From Prolixibacteraceae bacterium (lineage in GTDB: Bacteria > Bacteroidota > Bacteroidia > Bacteroidales > Prolixibacteraceae), in NCBI GenBank assembly GCA_019459525.1, contig JAIBEY010000013.1:35050-99049 (forward strand): 64,000 bases of DNA. The letters run 5' to 3'. The notes beneath the pieces were generated by a model that saw only the letters and a list, made by a program, of their open reading frames with translations, did not search any database and had not been told where the DNA came from. Position 1 is the stretch's first letter. Every line of letters starts with the position of its first letter. This document shows, piece by piece, positions 19,701 through 28,622 of this stretch. Made by a program: the position numbers and the translations under genes.

Positions 19701-21012
19701 GATATAACTGAATATTTTTAACAAGGACCGATTGGTTTCTTGTTGAAAGGTCGAGGAAACCAGCCCTGATCCGGTGAATATTATCTCCAAGCGTAAGTTC
19801 GTACTCGGTGGCTGAAAACCGAATGTTTCTGGAATAGAAAATACGGCTCGTATCCTGAATTGCCAGTGAGTCGAGCAGAAAATCATCCAGATTGATCGTG
19901 ATGTTTTTTAGTTCCTGGTGACTTTCCGCAGCCGATTGCGTTTTAAATAGCTCGAGTTGAGCATTTTCTAATTTGAAGTGCTGAATGCTGATGCTAAAGA
20001 ATTCGTCTTTGATGATGTCATAAAGGTCAAATTCATCAATCGTTTCAAGATGGGTTTTAACTCTTTTCTGGCCGGGCCAGTATTTAATCTTCACGTTGCT
20101 TAAAATCAGGGAATCGATAGGAACCGCTTTACTCTGGTAAAACTCATTTATTTGACTGCTTGACATTTTCGATTTCCCGACAGTAATGTGGTATTTTGCT
20201 TTTGCCGAAATGTTATTGTTATTGGGCTTTAGTTCAATGTTTTGAGCGTCAATCTGCGATCGTTTTAATGAATAGGTTACCGATTCTGCACTTAATGTAT
20301 GAATGCTGTCGGCCAGCTTGTTCTGATATTTTTGCATGCGCAGGTAAATATCTTCAGCATCAAACAATCGGGTAGGGTCTGGTAGCAAAAGCGAATCGGT
20401 GTAGAACTGAAGAATGCCAATAGTTACCTGCTCGGCATTCGACAATTTTTTGGTGTCGCCCAGTAAATTGTAAAAGTCAAAACTGGCATTTGCCAATTCA
20501 ATCTTCCCAATTTTTATGGAGTTGAAACTTTTAGTTACCAGCGGTTTTAATTCCAGCATCAAGGTGTTGATGTTGTCTTTCTGATCACTGTGTTCTGCTT
20601 GTTTCCCGTGTATATTCAACTCCGGTTGGGAAATCAGGATTTCGTTAATTTCAAGATTTTTGGAGAAGATTAGCCTGAATAATTGGATGCCGCCGAAACG
20701 AATATTGGGCGAAGAAAACGAATAAAATCGTTTGCTGAAATCCTTCTGGTCCAGGGTTTTTATGATGGAATCAGTCGGATGGAATGATACTTCATTTATT
20801 TCGAAGCCCAGGGGTACAAAATTTATTTCCAGATTTTCGAAAGTTAGCTGGTATTTGCCTTTCGACTTTTTTTCGACAAACTCTGACAGGTTTTTATTTA
20901 GGTAACTCTGCGCCTGAAAATATAGCAATCCGGCTCCGGTTAGTACAATAAGTACCAGAATGGAGATAAGAATGGTGAAGGATTTCCATATTTTCTTTCG
21001 AAGGTTTATCAT
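16711..21012 (-). CDS. Giant AsmA-like envelope protein with ~175-residue tandem repeats
   Basis: 1433 residues with one N-terminal membrane helix (about 11-31) and the rest predicted periplasmic. The N-terminus resembles AsmA/TamB-type proteins. Internally two sequence landmarks recur: a block like LFFANQIELNFNNYQMQL at about residues 216, 391, 569, 750, 925 and 1090, and a block like VPEIRIKGIDIEELYF at about 455, 637, 813 and 982. This gives six repeats of roughly 165-180 residues. Residues ~1210-1380 form a non-repeat C-terminal domain like the AsmA C-terminus. AsmA-like repeat proteins form long beta-grooves that carry lipid between membranes; that role here is inference. The ATG starts the basic segment before the membrane helix. 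It lies between rocD and the oxidoreductase. Confidence 0.8.
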   Translation of the reverse strand: MINLRKKIWKSFTILISILVLIVLTGAGLLYFQAQSYLNKNLSEFVEKKSKGKYQLTFENLEINFVPLGFEINEVSFHPTDSIIKTLDQKDFSKRFYSFSSPNIRFGGIQLFRLIFSKNLEINEILISQPELNIHGKQAEHSDQKDNINTLMLELKPLVTKSFNSIKIGKIELANASFDFYNLLGDTKKLSNAEQVTIGILQFYTDSLLLPDPTRLFDAEDIYLRMQKYQNKLADSIHTLSAESVTYSLKRSQIDAQNIELKPNNNNISAKAKYHITVGKSKMSSSQINEFYQSKAVPIDSLILSNVKIKYWPGQKRVKTHLETIDEFDLYDIIKDEFFSISIQHFKLENAQLELFKTQSAAESHQELKNITINLDDFLLDSLAIQDTSRIFYSRNIRFSATEYELTLGDNIHRIRAGFLDLSTRNQSVLVKNIQLYPLHTGQATNLNLKNTIDASCDSIRLDLFNFKKAYHQKRFVFQRINIFNPEVKLIQNEVAEEKTTPEDPSFIYKLISGYVKGIYSSQVSVQKGKMQLINKTGVHQTGNIESSVKLNLSGFALDEVSAQRTDRLFFANQIELNFNNYQMQLVDQLHKLTIENLSISSRKKLASLQNLHLYPVSAGNMEELLKKYNRSELYEFTIPELSLTNVDFHEAFYNKKLAVDTLSIKTPQIYFENFAQLKQLKPKVEFEDFFQLLSNYLENIQLHKVDIPDGTIRLINHSRKGKTISLDNRFSLGMENTLVNKDQFGKKRLFFSEYVDFSVRDHLIRLSDNVHVLKAVEVGFSTKKKEVFAINARLYPEADSKAYSAVNWNIQIAVPEIRIKGIDIEELYFDRKINADNLLISSPEIKLYQKHKKVVSTELKDISIPLPKEIESIEIRQFRLNGGSLKVFSETGVQPVLLVQSDLKMSAQNITVQNNQATQKPEFLSGSYTAEMLQFKFTPKDKNQQFSIDELTFSTSDKRISAKQLLVKPKTKNARQDQFELRIPTLVMEGFNIDKAYQNDQFFFESIVLDAPTIQLYNNAKDSLKINPFKINLYPHFESFADIFASRSVRVKNADISVFKNGKKTGQEKISFGLSNVQIENKPPTGFMHATDFSFSIPNLRRQEKFYLFTTGEATYSSKNNRFSIRDIQIIPSLSKERYQQKIGFQSDYFSGKIDSIFVVQPNIRQWFNKEELVGKYLSVNGLNIDVYRDKRMPFDETRRPKMLQDLIKSLKLPFQLDSFKLVNSAISYSEQAASANDIGQIRFSSIEASLKPFTNMKNSGGKIPDFKLDGMANIMDSAMVKVSMNYQMNHPDNLFNVSGSVSPFNMRILNPVLEPLASVSLRSGKVEHFQFTFSADNEKADGFLLFGYDDLKIAILEKKNGNVKEAKFTSFLANSLMLKSKNPRGGELLPDEISFQRDQKRSVLNYWWKSVFSGVRNTLGIKDNKQEQQKE

Positions 21013-21157
21013 CAGTCTTAGTGTATTAAGCTTCAGGATACAATTCTTCTTTAAGCGCTAACTGCTTTAAAGTATATAGACAATAATATTATGAAAAAAG
21101 TTGCTTAACGAGAAGAATTTACTGAGGAAAATACGCTAAAATATTGGATATAACCGA

Positions 21158-21199
21158 ATGAAGGCAATAAGAAGATTTTTTTCCTCTTATCGCCTTCAT
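21158..21199. repeat. Inverted repeat between rocD and the AsmA-like gene
   Basis: ATGAAGGC/GCCTTCAT plus ATAAGA/TCTTAT form a 14-bp stem with one mismatch around a loop containing seven T residues on the plus strand. It sits 40 bases after the rocD stop. Neither side carries a proper T-tract, so it may be a 3'-end stabiliser instead of an intrinsic terminator. Confidence 0.5.
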
Positions 21200-21238
21200 A
21201 CCTAACTGAATAGCTGCTGAGACTTTTTATCTAAATTA

Positions 21239-22462
21239 CTAAACTCCCAGTTCGGCAAATGTCTTTTCTATAATATTCAGAGCTTCAAGTAATTGCTCCT
21301 CATTAATAATCAGTGGGGGAGTGAAACGAATAATGTGTTCGTGAGTGGGCTTGGCTAATACACCATTGTTTTTTAGCGCTATACAAACATCCCAGGCCGT
21401 GATACCATTGACCGGTTTTATAACTACTGCGTTCAGTAATCCTTTTCCACGAACAAGTTCAATCAGTTCAGAATCGATCGATTTTAGTTTTTTTCTGAAA
21501 ATTTTACCCATCTTCTCCGAATTTTCCACCAGATTTTCTTCCCGGATGACTTCCATAGCTGCTACGGCTACTTTTGCAGCAAGTGGATTTCCTCCATACG
21601 TTGAACCATGTTCTCCGGGTTTAATGGTCAGCATAATTTCATCGTCGGCCAACACGCAAGATACGGGCAGCATACCGCCTGAAATGGCCTTACCAAGAAC
21701 CAGGATGTCTGGCCTTACATTTTCATGATCGCAGGCAAGCATTTTCCCGGTTCGGGCCAATCCTGTCTGTACCTCGTCGGCTACAAATAAAACATGGTGC
21801 TTTTTGCACAGCTCGAACGCCTTGCGGAGATAACCATCTTCAGGAACATATACCCCGGCCTCTGCCTGTATGGGTTCAACCAGAAATCCGGCAACATTGG
21901 GATCTTCCAGAGCCTTTTCGAGAGCTTTGATATCGTTGTAGGGTACATGGATAAATCCAGGGGTGTATGGACCGTAATCGTTGTACGAATCCGGATCGGA
22001 TGACATGGAAATAATGGTTATTGTGCGTCCGTGAAAGTTGCCGTTGCAAACAATAATTTTTGCTTCGGTTTTGGGTACCCCTTTTACTTTGTAGGCCCAT
22101 TTGCGGATAAGTTTTAAGGCTGTTTCATCGGCTTCGGCCCCCGAATTCATAGGTAACATCTTATCGTACCCAAACAGGCTGGTCATATATTCTTCCCACT
22201 CGCCCAATACATTGTTATAAAAAGCTCTTGATGTTAAAGCCAGTTTCTGTGCCTGATCGGTCAGAGCCTTTACAATTTTAGGATGACAATGTCCTTGGTT
22301 TACTGCTGAATAAGCTGAAAGAAAATCGAAATATTTCCTGCCTTCAACATCCCAGACATAAATTCCTTCACCCCGTTCCAAAACAACAGGTAGTGGGTGA
22401 TAATTATGAGCTCCGAACCGTGATTCACGATTCATGTAATCTTTTTCGCTTAAAGCATTCAT
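21239..22462 (-). CDS. rocD: Ornithine--oxo-acid aminotransferase
   Basis: 407 residues, standard for class III aminotransferases. It converts ornithine and 2-oxoglutarate to glutamate semialdehyde and glutamate using PLP, linking arginine and proline metabolism. Visible features: the N-terminal [44 protein letters not shown], the PLP-aspartate region [14 protein letters not shown], and the PLP-lysine segment [15 protein letters not shown]. The motif set and length favour ornithine aminotransferase over acetylornithine or GABA transaminases. No arginine- or proline-pathway neighbour is present, so it is a single-gene unit. Confidence 0.92.
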   Translation of the reverse strand: MNALSEKDYMNRESRFGAHNYHPLPVVLERGEGIYVWDVEGRKYFDFLSAYSAVNQGHCHPKIVKALTDQAQKLALTSRAFYNNVLGEWEEYMTSLFGYDKMLPMNSGAEADETALKLIRKWAYKVKGVPKTEAKIIVCNGNFHGRTITIISMSSDPDSYNDYGPYTPGFIHVPYNDIKALEKALEDPNVAGFLVEPIQAEAGVYVPEDGYLRKAFELCKKHHVLFVADEVQTGLARTGKMLACDHENVRPDILVLGKAISGGMLPVSCVLADDEIMLTIKPGEHGSTYGGNPLAAKVAVAAMEVIREENLVENSEKMGKIFRKKLKSIDSELIELVRGKGLLNAVVIKPVNGITAWDVCIALKNNGVLAKPTHEHIIRFTPPLIINEEQLLEALNIIEKTFAELGV

Positions 22463-22638
22463 GGGTTCCGTATTTTAAGATTTGAACTACAGAATTAAGC
22501 ATATTTAAGTCCATCTCAAATAATTCCGATCTGTTATTAAATATTGGCTCAAATAAGAAAAATTAATTCAGAATGTCAATTTTGTTTATGGATAAAACCG
22601 CAACTATAAAATCGAAATTTAATCATCTTAAAAAATAC

Positions 22639-22646
22639 TATATTTG
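22639..22646 (+). promoter_or_regulatory. Bacteroidota -7 promoter element (TATATTTG)
   Basis: Exact TAnnTTTG match 21 bases before the ATG of the TPR-kinase gene; the predicted leader is about 15 bases. Confidence 0.45.
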
Positions 22647-22667
22647 TGCTTGTTATCTGATTTTTGA

Positions 22668-24569
22668 ATGAGTTCTATGCGTTATTTCTCTGCTATAAAA
22701 TTTCTGGTTTTGCTTGTTTTATTTATCCCGGTTTTAACCGGATACTCAATCAGGCCTATTACCTCCGCAGAACAAAATCTTCATCCCGATTCCCTGATCG
22801 AACTAGCACGCAAACTGGTTACTGTTGCAACAAATCACGATTCCGTGTCGGTTTTATTGACTAAAGCTGATCAGCTTGCAAAAATATCCAACAATCACCA
22901 TCAATCCAATGATGTTCTCATTCTGAAAGGTTTAAACGAATATTATATTGGAAATTACGAACAGGCTGTTGATTATTATTTTCAGGCCCTTTCCCTGATT
23001 GAGCTATCTAATGATTCGATATTATTGGCCCGTGTATTTCATAATCTTGGGATGATTTACGATGAGTTCGAGGATTATGATTTGGCTATTGATTACTTCC
23101 ATAAATCGCTTAAAATAAGTGAATTGATTAAGGATGATAAACTAAGGGCGAAAACATATCAAAATATAGCTATCAGCTACCAGAATAAAAAAGAATTAGC
23201 AACAGCCCTGGAGTACAACCAAAGAGCCAATCAGCTTGCAATAGATTTGAATGATACGCAAATGCTGATTGATGTGACCAATAACTTTGGAACGATAGCG
23301 TACGATCAGAATAAACTGGACGAAAGCCTCGAATATTATCAAAAAGCACTTAAGCTGTATTTAGACATGAATGATAATCAAGGGGTTGCTTTGGCATATA
23401 ACAATATTGGCTTAGTTTATCTTGATAAAAAGAATTATGAAACAGCATTGACCTATTTTATGAAATCGCTTCATTTGGCCAACGAGTTAAAAATGAACGA
23501 TTTTATTGGAGACCTCTACGGCAATCTGACTATTTATTACGAAGAGCTCAACGATTATAAACAGGCTTATATTTACTACGATAAGTACAATACGGTATAT
23601 GACAGCCTGATAGGTGAGAAAAAAAGCAAAATGATCAGGCAAATTCAGGCTAAATACCAATTATTGTCGAAAACGAAAGAACTGGAAGAATTGAAGCTGA
23701 AAAACCAGACGCAGATGCGCACGATTGATGCTGCCAAATCAATTCAGGTTTACTTGTTTGGTATAACCTTACTTGCATTGATATTAGTGGTTGCAACGAT
23801 TTATCTTTTGCGGAAAGAGAAAAAACTTGCTTCTGAATTAAAGTTAAAAACTACTGAATTACATAACCTGAATGCATCGAAAGATAAATTCTTTTCGATT
23901 ATTGCTCATGACCTGAAAAATCCATTTAATGCTTTGATAAGCTATACCAGTATTTTAAAATCGGATTTGGATTTATTCCCGAAGGATGAATTAAAGCAGA
24001 TTATTTCAGATTTAAATCAGGCTTCTGAAAACGGCTTTAGTTTATTACAGAATTTATTGGTTTGGAGTCGCTCGCAAACAAACCGTATTCAGATTTACAA
24101 AACCAATTTTTTCCTGATGGACGTGGTTGAACAGCTAAAAGCCTTAATCGAATTAAATCTGCTTACCAAGCAGCAGCTTTTAAAAGTTGAAGTAGATCCG
24201 GAATTAGTGGTTTTTGCCGATAAGGATATGATCTCAACGGTTTTGCGTAACCTGGTTTTTAACGCCCTGAAATTTTCAGAAAAAGGTTCAGAGGTGGTTA
24301 TAAAATCCAGGAAAAAAGGAAGAACAGTGCAGGTTGATGTGATTGATAATGGTATCGGTATGTCGGCTGAGGTTATTGATAGCTTATTCTTGATCGATAA
24401 AAACCTGACAACTCCCGGAACTGACGGCGAAGCAGGTACCGGATTGGGTCTTTTGATTTCCAATGAATTTATCTCGAAAAACGACGGCTTAATCTGGGTT
24501 GAAAGCACACCCGGGAAAGGTTCTGTGTTTTCGTTCACCATTCCACTCGGAACTGCTGCAAAAGTTTAG
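22668..24569 (+). CDS. TPR-repeat sensor histidine kinase
   Basis: 633 residues. A signal peptide or signal anchor (about 9-26) leads to a periplasmic region with five or six TPR-like repeats (~80-310; for example HNLGMIYDEFEDYDLAIDYF), then a coiled coil, a membrane helix (361-381), HisKA with phospho-acceptor H414 in IIAHDLKNP, and an HATPase domain with N box NLVFNALKFS (528-537), DNGIGM (560) and GTGLGL (591). There is no receiver domain and no response-regulator gene nearby, so it is an orphan kinase. TPRs probably sense a periplasmic protein or peptide, which is inference. A second ATG three codons downstream is possible. Confidence 0.9.
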   Translation: MSSMRYFSAIKFLVLLVLFIPVLTGYSIRPITSAEQNLHPDSLIELARKLVTVATNHDSVSVLLTKADQLAKISNNHHQSNDVLILKGLNEYYIGNYEQAVDYYFQALSLIELSNDSILLARVFHNLGMIYDEFEDYDLAIDYFHKSLKISELIKDDKLRAKTYQNIAISYQNKKELATALEYNQRANQLAIDLNDTQMLIDVTNNFGTIAYDQNKLDESLEYYQKALKLYLDMNDNQGVALAYNNIGLVYLDKKNYETALTYFMKSLHLANELKMNDFIGDLYGNLTIYYEELNDYKQAYIYYDKYNTVYDSLIGEKKSKMIRQIQAKYQLLSKTKELEELKLKNQTQMRTIDAAKSIQVYLFGITLLALILVVATIYLLRKEKKLASELKLKTTELHNLNASKDKFFSIIAHDLKNPFNALISYTSILKSDLDLFPKDELKQIISDLNQASENGFSLLQNLLVWSRSQTNRIQIYKTNFFLMDVVEQLKALIELNLLTKQQLLKVEVDPELVVFADKDMISTVLRNLVFNALKFSEKGSEVVIKSRKKGRTVQVDVIDNGIGMSAEVIDSLFLIDKNLTTPGTDGEAGTGLGLLISNEFISKNDGLIWVESTPGKGSVFSFTIPLGTAAKV

Positions 24570-24628
24570 TACTCCTGCACGTAGCGAAGGTTTTGATTAC
24601 CCTATTTTACTTCCGCCGGAGCAGAAAC

Positions 24629-26677
24629 CTATTTCCAAAAACGAATAATGGCCATTTCGCAGAACAGGAAAAATAAGGCTATAGCAATAAAATATTTCCA
24701 CAACTGTTTCCCATTATTTAAATCCTGCAATGTTTCACTAAAAGCAGCATCAGTTGATTCAATTAACTGGGTTTGTTTAAACTTATCAGCTTGAGTAAAA
24801 CGGAGGAGTTCGTCGTTGGTGTAAAACTCTGCAACCGATTCTTTTCTCGGGTAATTAAAAGAAACCGACAGGATGGGTTGATAGTCATCTTTAACAAGAA
24901 AATGACCCGCGTCCCTTGGAACTTCATCTAAAAGGAGCTGTTGCTTGCCCGAAGCTATGGTGCGAACAGAGCTCAAAAACTCGTCGTTCGTTTGCAGGTT
25001 TATAATTTTCAGTTCATTTAAATGGAGTGTATTAGCTAAGAGAATAGGTTCATCGGCTTCAGTAGAATAAGCATATTTTTGATGGGCCCCGCTTTGCAAA
25101 ACCATATTGTAAACCGTGGGCACAAAAACAACGTGACTGATAAAATTGAAATTTATTTTCTCAAGTGGAAAGGCAAAGGAATAAATAGAGCCATCTCCAA
25201 AAGAATAAGTGCTCAGGGCATTCTTCCCATTTCTGAATTTCAGAAGGGGAGTTTCGGGCTTCTGCATTTGATCTGTGAAAACAACATGTCCTTTAATTGC
25301 CGGTAAATCAGCTTCATTCTCCTGCTTTTTAAACACCTCGCGATACAGGTCATGGCTGTAATTGATTTCAGAAAGAGCCATGGCCGTTGTGTCAAAAAAG
25401 GCAACAAGCTTGCCGCCAACCGAAGCGAAAAGCGAGTTGTATTCGTCGTAGTTGGCCATCCTGTTGGGAAATACCACCAATGTTCCACCTTTTTCGACAA
25501 ACGAAGCCAGTTCTGTTTTGAAACCGGAACTTATTTTCTGGTTATTGATCAGGAAAATACACTGATAGTTTTTGAGTTGCGAGATTTGAACATTGCTTTC
25601 CGGGGCTTCATCATAACCTATCATTTCATCATTTTCAAATAGCGCCTTCAGGTAAACCGAACCGTTATTTTGCTGATTGTAAATTCCGAGTGCATGTAGT
25701 TTACCATGCACCTGATAACTCAAAAAGTAGGAATTGTCATAAATAATCGGATAGTCATTGAGCTCTATTTTACAAAGCTGAATCCCTTCTGTTTTGTTGG
25801 TGTAATTCAGCTCAATGGTCAATTCTTCTTGTCCCGAAATGTTAATCTTCGAGATGGCTTTAAGCGAGTCGTTAATGGTTAGTCGCACGGGGATGTTCTG
25901 ATAGGCCTGATCTGAACGATTTTGAATTCGTACAAATAGTTTTTCGTGCTGATTTATTTTCTTTCCCGGAACCTCGAACCAACACGAATCAATAAGTAAG
26001 TTGTTGGTATTTGATGTTTTAAAAGGTAAAAGATATGTATAAACAGAAGAATCGGGTTGAATGGATTCCATATCAAAATTGTTTTTCTGAAAATCAGACA
26101 ATATGTACAATGTTTTTTCAGTCTTTTTTGCTGACGTGGATAACAGTTTTGTTGCACGTGAATACAGCTCTGAAAATTTCGGTGACCGTGAGCTTTCGTT
26201 GATGGCAGTTACTTCCTGTATCAACTGTTCTTTATTCAGTAAAAACTGATGTTGGTTTAGAAGGTCGCAGGTTTGAAGTAAAAATTGTGTGCCTACCCGA
26301 TACGAATTGGCTATTTCAATGGCTTTCAGTTTGGCTTGCTCCAACAATTGTCCTTTTTCCCCTTCAGCCTTCATACTGAACGTATTGTCAACAAATAGGA
26401 CAACTACCTGCCGGGCCTCGTTTGTAGTTCGGTTACTGAGAGGAATGTATGGTCGGCTGAAAGCAAATACAAGTGCAGCAATGGCCAAAATCCGTGAAAA
26501 TAAAATGAGCAGTTGTTTGAGTTGTGATTTTTTTTTCGATTCCTGTCTGATGAGTTTTAGAAGTTGGACATTACTGAAATAAACGGTCTTGTACTTCTTG
26601 AAGTTGAATAAATGAATTATGACAGGGATTAAGAGCAAAAAAAGCGCGAATAAAAAATATGGATATAAATAACTCAT
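24629..26677 (-). CDS. BatA-domain membrane protein with VWA-like region
   Basis: 682 residues. The N-terminal BatA domain has two membrane segments (about 5-20 and 55-75) and the typical sequence LFALFLLLIPVIIHLFNFKKY. A von Willebrand A-like domain follows, with VVLFVDNTFSMKA; the metal-site motif DxSxS reads D-N-T-F-S, so the first serine is threonine. A periplasmic/beta-rich region (250-650) and a C-terminal membrane helix ending in the last residues close the protein. Bat proteins are linked to aerotolerance and envelope integrity; here no MoxR, BatB-E or TPR partner is adjacent, so it is a stand-alone copy. Function uncertain. Confidence 0.85.
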   Translation of the reverse strand: MSYLYPYFLFALFLLLIPVIIHLFNFKKYKTVYFSNVQLLKLIRQESKKKSQLKQLLILFSRILAIAALVFAFSRPYIPLSNRTTNEARQVVVLFVDNTFSMKAEGEKGQLLEQAKLKAIEIANSYRVGTQFLLQTCDLLNQHQFLLNKEQLIQEVTAINESSRSPKFSELYSRATKLLSTSAKKTEKTLYILSDFQKNNFDMESIQPDSSVYTYLLPFKTSNTNNLLIDSCWFEVPGKKINQHEKLFVRIQNRSDQAYQNIPVRLTINDSLKAISKINISGQEELTIELNYTNKTEGIQLCKIELNDYPIIYDNSYFLSYQVHGKLHALGIYNQQNNGSVYLKALFENDEMIGYDEAPESNVQISQLKNYQCIFLINNQKISSGFKTELASFVEKGGTLVVFPNRMANYDEYNSLFASVGGKLVAFFDTTAMALSEINYSHDLYREVFKKQENEADLPAIKGHVVFTDQMQKPETPLLKFRNGKNALSTYSFGDGSIYSFAFPLEKINFNFISHVVFVPTVYNMVLQSGAHQKYAYSTEADEPILLANTLHLNELKIINLQTNDEFLSSVRTIASGKQQLLLDEVPRDAGHFLVKDDYQPILSVSFNYPRKESVAEFYTNDELLRFTQADKFKQTQLIESTDAAFSETLQDLNNGKQLWKYFIAIALFFLFCEMAIIRFWK

Positions 26678-26826
26678 TGTTTGGTTCTAAAATTAATTGG
26701 TATTGCTTACAACGAAAGCAGTAACCCATTGTTGGTTTATGAAACAAAAATAAGAAAACAAGAATTGATCTGAGGGAATGGATGGTTTTGTTTGTAAAAT
26801 CTTTCCGGAGCGGTTGCTGAAAATGA

Positions 26827-26858
26827 AGAAGGGGAGCGGCGCCTGCCATTCCCCTTCT
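26827..26858 (-). terminator. Terminator-like hairpin after the transglycosylase gene
   Basis: AGAAGGGGA/TCCCCTTCT makes a perfect 9-bp stem, 25 bases after the stop of the lytic transglycosylase gene. The minus-strand downstream sequence is T-rich but interrupted (TTCATTTTC). It probably ends the parA-parB-DUF5683-transglycosylase transcript. Confidence 0.6.
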
Positions 26859-26882
26859 GATTATAGTTGAAATAAATGTTGT

Positions 26883-28613
26883 TTAAGCTTTGGGCGAGAT
26901 CTTTAGTATTTGACCAATTTTCAAACTGTTGGCCGCTTTAATATTATTTAGTTTCATGATTTCCTGATTCGAAACTCCCGGGAATTTCTTTGCAATCGAC
27001 CAAAAATTGTCTCCTTTACGAACTTTGTAGTAAACGAATTCATTTTCAGTGGCTTGTTTTGCTGGTTTAACCGAACTGCTATCTTTTTTTACTGCAGGAA
27101 CAACTTCAGCAACCGCTTTGTCCTGTTGCTTTGTTTCTGCGGGCTTAGTCTCATTTTGTTTCTGAGTTACGCTGGCCAAATTTTCAACAGCAGTTGTTGT
27201 TGGTTTTTTGTTGAGCGATTTTTGTTTTTCAGATCGACTCATTTTACTTACATGGCTGTAGTATTCGCCCTGTCCCTCAGGAACGTAAACTGTGATTTTC
27301 TGTCCAACTTTAAGGAAATTGCTCCTCATTTTGTTCCAGTATTTGAGGTCAGACTGCCTGACCCTAAACCATGCTGAAATCATTCCCAGATTATCACCTG
27401 ATTTAACCGAGTAAATTACTTTATCACGACCTTTAACATCGCTTGGGCTTTTACTCGCGTAATTGTTTTGAGGATTTACAATTTCATTATTCGGGAAAAA
27501 CTCGGTACGACGGTGCGAGTGAATGGCACTTTCATTTTCGAGGTAGGCCGATATTTCATCCTGCGGCAATACCAGCGAATATCTTTTTTCTTTACTTGCT
27601 GGGATAATATCACGTCGATATTGCGGATTCAAACTCCGGATTTGCTCAACGGGAATACCTATTACTTCAGAAACCTGGTTGAAGTGAAGGTAGTCGTTTA
27701 CCATAAGCGTGTCAGTAATAATCGGAAAATCGGGCGATTTAGGGAATATATTGTGGCTTTGATAGAAATTCATTACATAGTTGGCTGCTATAAAAGCCGG
27801 AACATATCCACGGGTTTCTTTGGGAAGTTTATAGTAAATCTTCCAGTAATCTTTAGCATTCCCCGACCGTTTAATTGCTTTATTTACATTTCCCGGACCG
27901 CAATTGTATGCCGCAATTACCAAATGCCAGTCATTATAAATGTTGTACAAATCGCGCAAGTATCTAACTGCTGCATCGGTTGCTTTCAGCGGATCACGGC
28001 GTTCGTCAACAAATGTACTGATTTCGAGTTTGTACATTTTACCGGTACCATACATGAACTGCCACAATCCAACAGCACTGGCTACTGAGTTCGCACCGGG
28101 GTTCAATGCCGACTCAATAATTGGGAGATATTTTAATTCCATGGGTAATCCATATTTGGCAAGCGCTTCCTCAAACATGGGAAAATAATAATTGGCTAGT
28201 CCCAACATAACCGCGACCTGTTTCGGTTTACGAACAGTGTACATGGCTATAAAATTCTTGACCGTATTGTTGTACGAAAGGCTTACGGCCGATTGCATGG
28301 ATTGCAACCGCTGAATATAAACCGTATCGGGAAGGGTTTGTTTAAGGGTGTCGGCTTCTGCCAGTTCAGTACTATCCAGTAGGAAGGCATTCTGCACATA
28401 CCAACTGCTCAACATGCTGTCGAGCTTGTCAGAAAAGTATTTATTCAGGTTTTCGTCCGGAATATAATAGTACTTTTCGTAACCGTTTATTGTATCAAGT
28501 GATGCTACATTTATGGTACATGCTTTTCGAAGGTTATCCTTCTTTGCCCCGGCGGCAAATGTATGCAACCCGGCAATTGTTAGTAAAATAACTGTCAGTT
28601 GTTTTATCCTCAT
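26883..28613 (-). CDS. LysM lytic transglycosylase (MltD-like)
   Basis: 576 residues. A signal peptide (~1-21) precedes an SLT domain at about 145-260 with catalytic glutamate E167 in LPIIESALNP, VGLWQFM and AAYNCGPGNV, the family-1D signature. Two LysM peptidoglycan-binding domains follow (~405-450, starting YSVKSGDNLGMIS; ~528-573, starting YYKVRKGDNFWSIA), joined by a low-complexity lysine/threonine linker. It cuts peptidoglycan glycan strands to anhydro-muramyl products in the periplasm. It is the last gene of the ParA-ParB-DUF5683 unit, a layout seen across Bacteroidales that ties cell-wall turnover to chromosome segregation by location; any functional link is inference. Confidence 0.92.
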   Translation of the reverse strand: MRIKQLTVILLTIAGLHTFAAGAKKDNLRKACTINVASLDTINGYEKYYYIPDENLNKYFSDKLDSMLSSWYVQNAFLLDSTELAEADTLKQTLPDTVYIQRLQSMQSAVSLSYNNTVKNFIAMYTVRKPKQVAVMLGLANYYFPMFEEALAKYGLPMELKYLPIIESALNPGANSVASAVGLWQFMYGTGKMYKLEISTFVDERRDPLKATDAAVRYLRDLYNIYNDWHLVIAAYNCGPGNVNKAIKRSGNAKDYWKIYYKLPKETRGYVPAFIAANYVMNFYQSHNIFPKSPDFPIITDTLMVNDYLHFNQVSEVIGIPVEQIRSLNPQYRRDIIPASKEKRYSLVLPQDEISAYLENESAIHSHRRTEFFPNNEIVNPQNNYASKSPSDVKGRDKVIYSVKSGDNLGMISAWFRVRQSDLKYWNKMRSNFLKVGQKITVYVPEGQGEYYSHVSKMSRSEKQKSLNKKPTTTAVENLASVTQKQNETKPAETKQQDKAVAEVVPAVKKDSSSVKPAKQATENEFVYYKVRKGDNFWSIAKKFPGVSNQEIMKLNNIKAANSLKIGQILKISPKA

Positions 28614-28622
28614 AAGCTTTTC

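Noticed and set aside
21158..21199. Inverted repeat after rocD read as an intrinsic terminator
   Set aside because: The stem is good but no T-tract follows it on either strand; kept only as a repeat.
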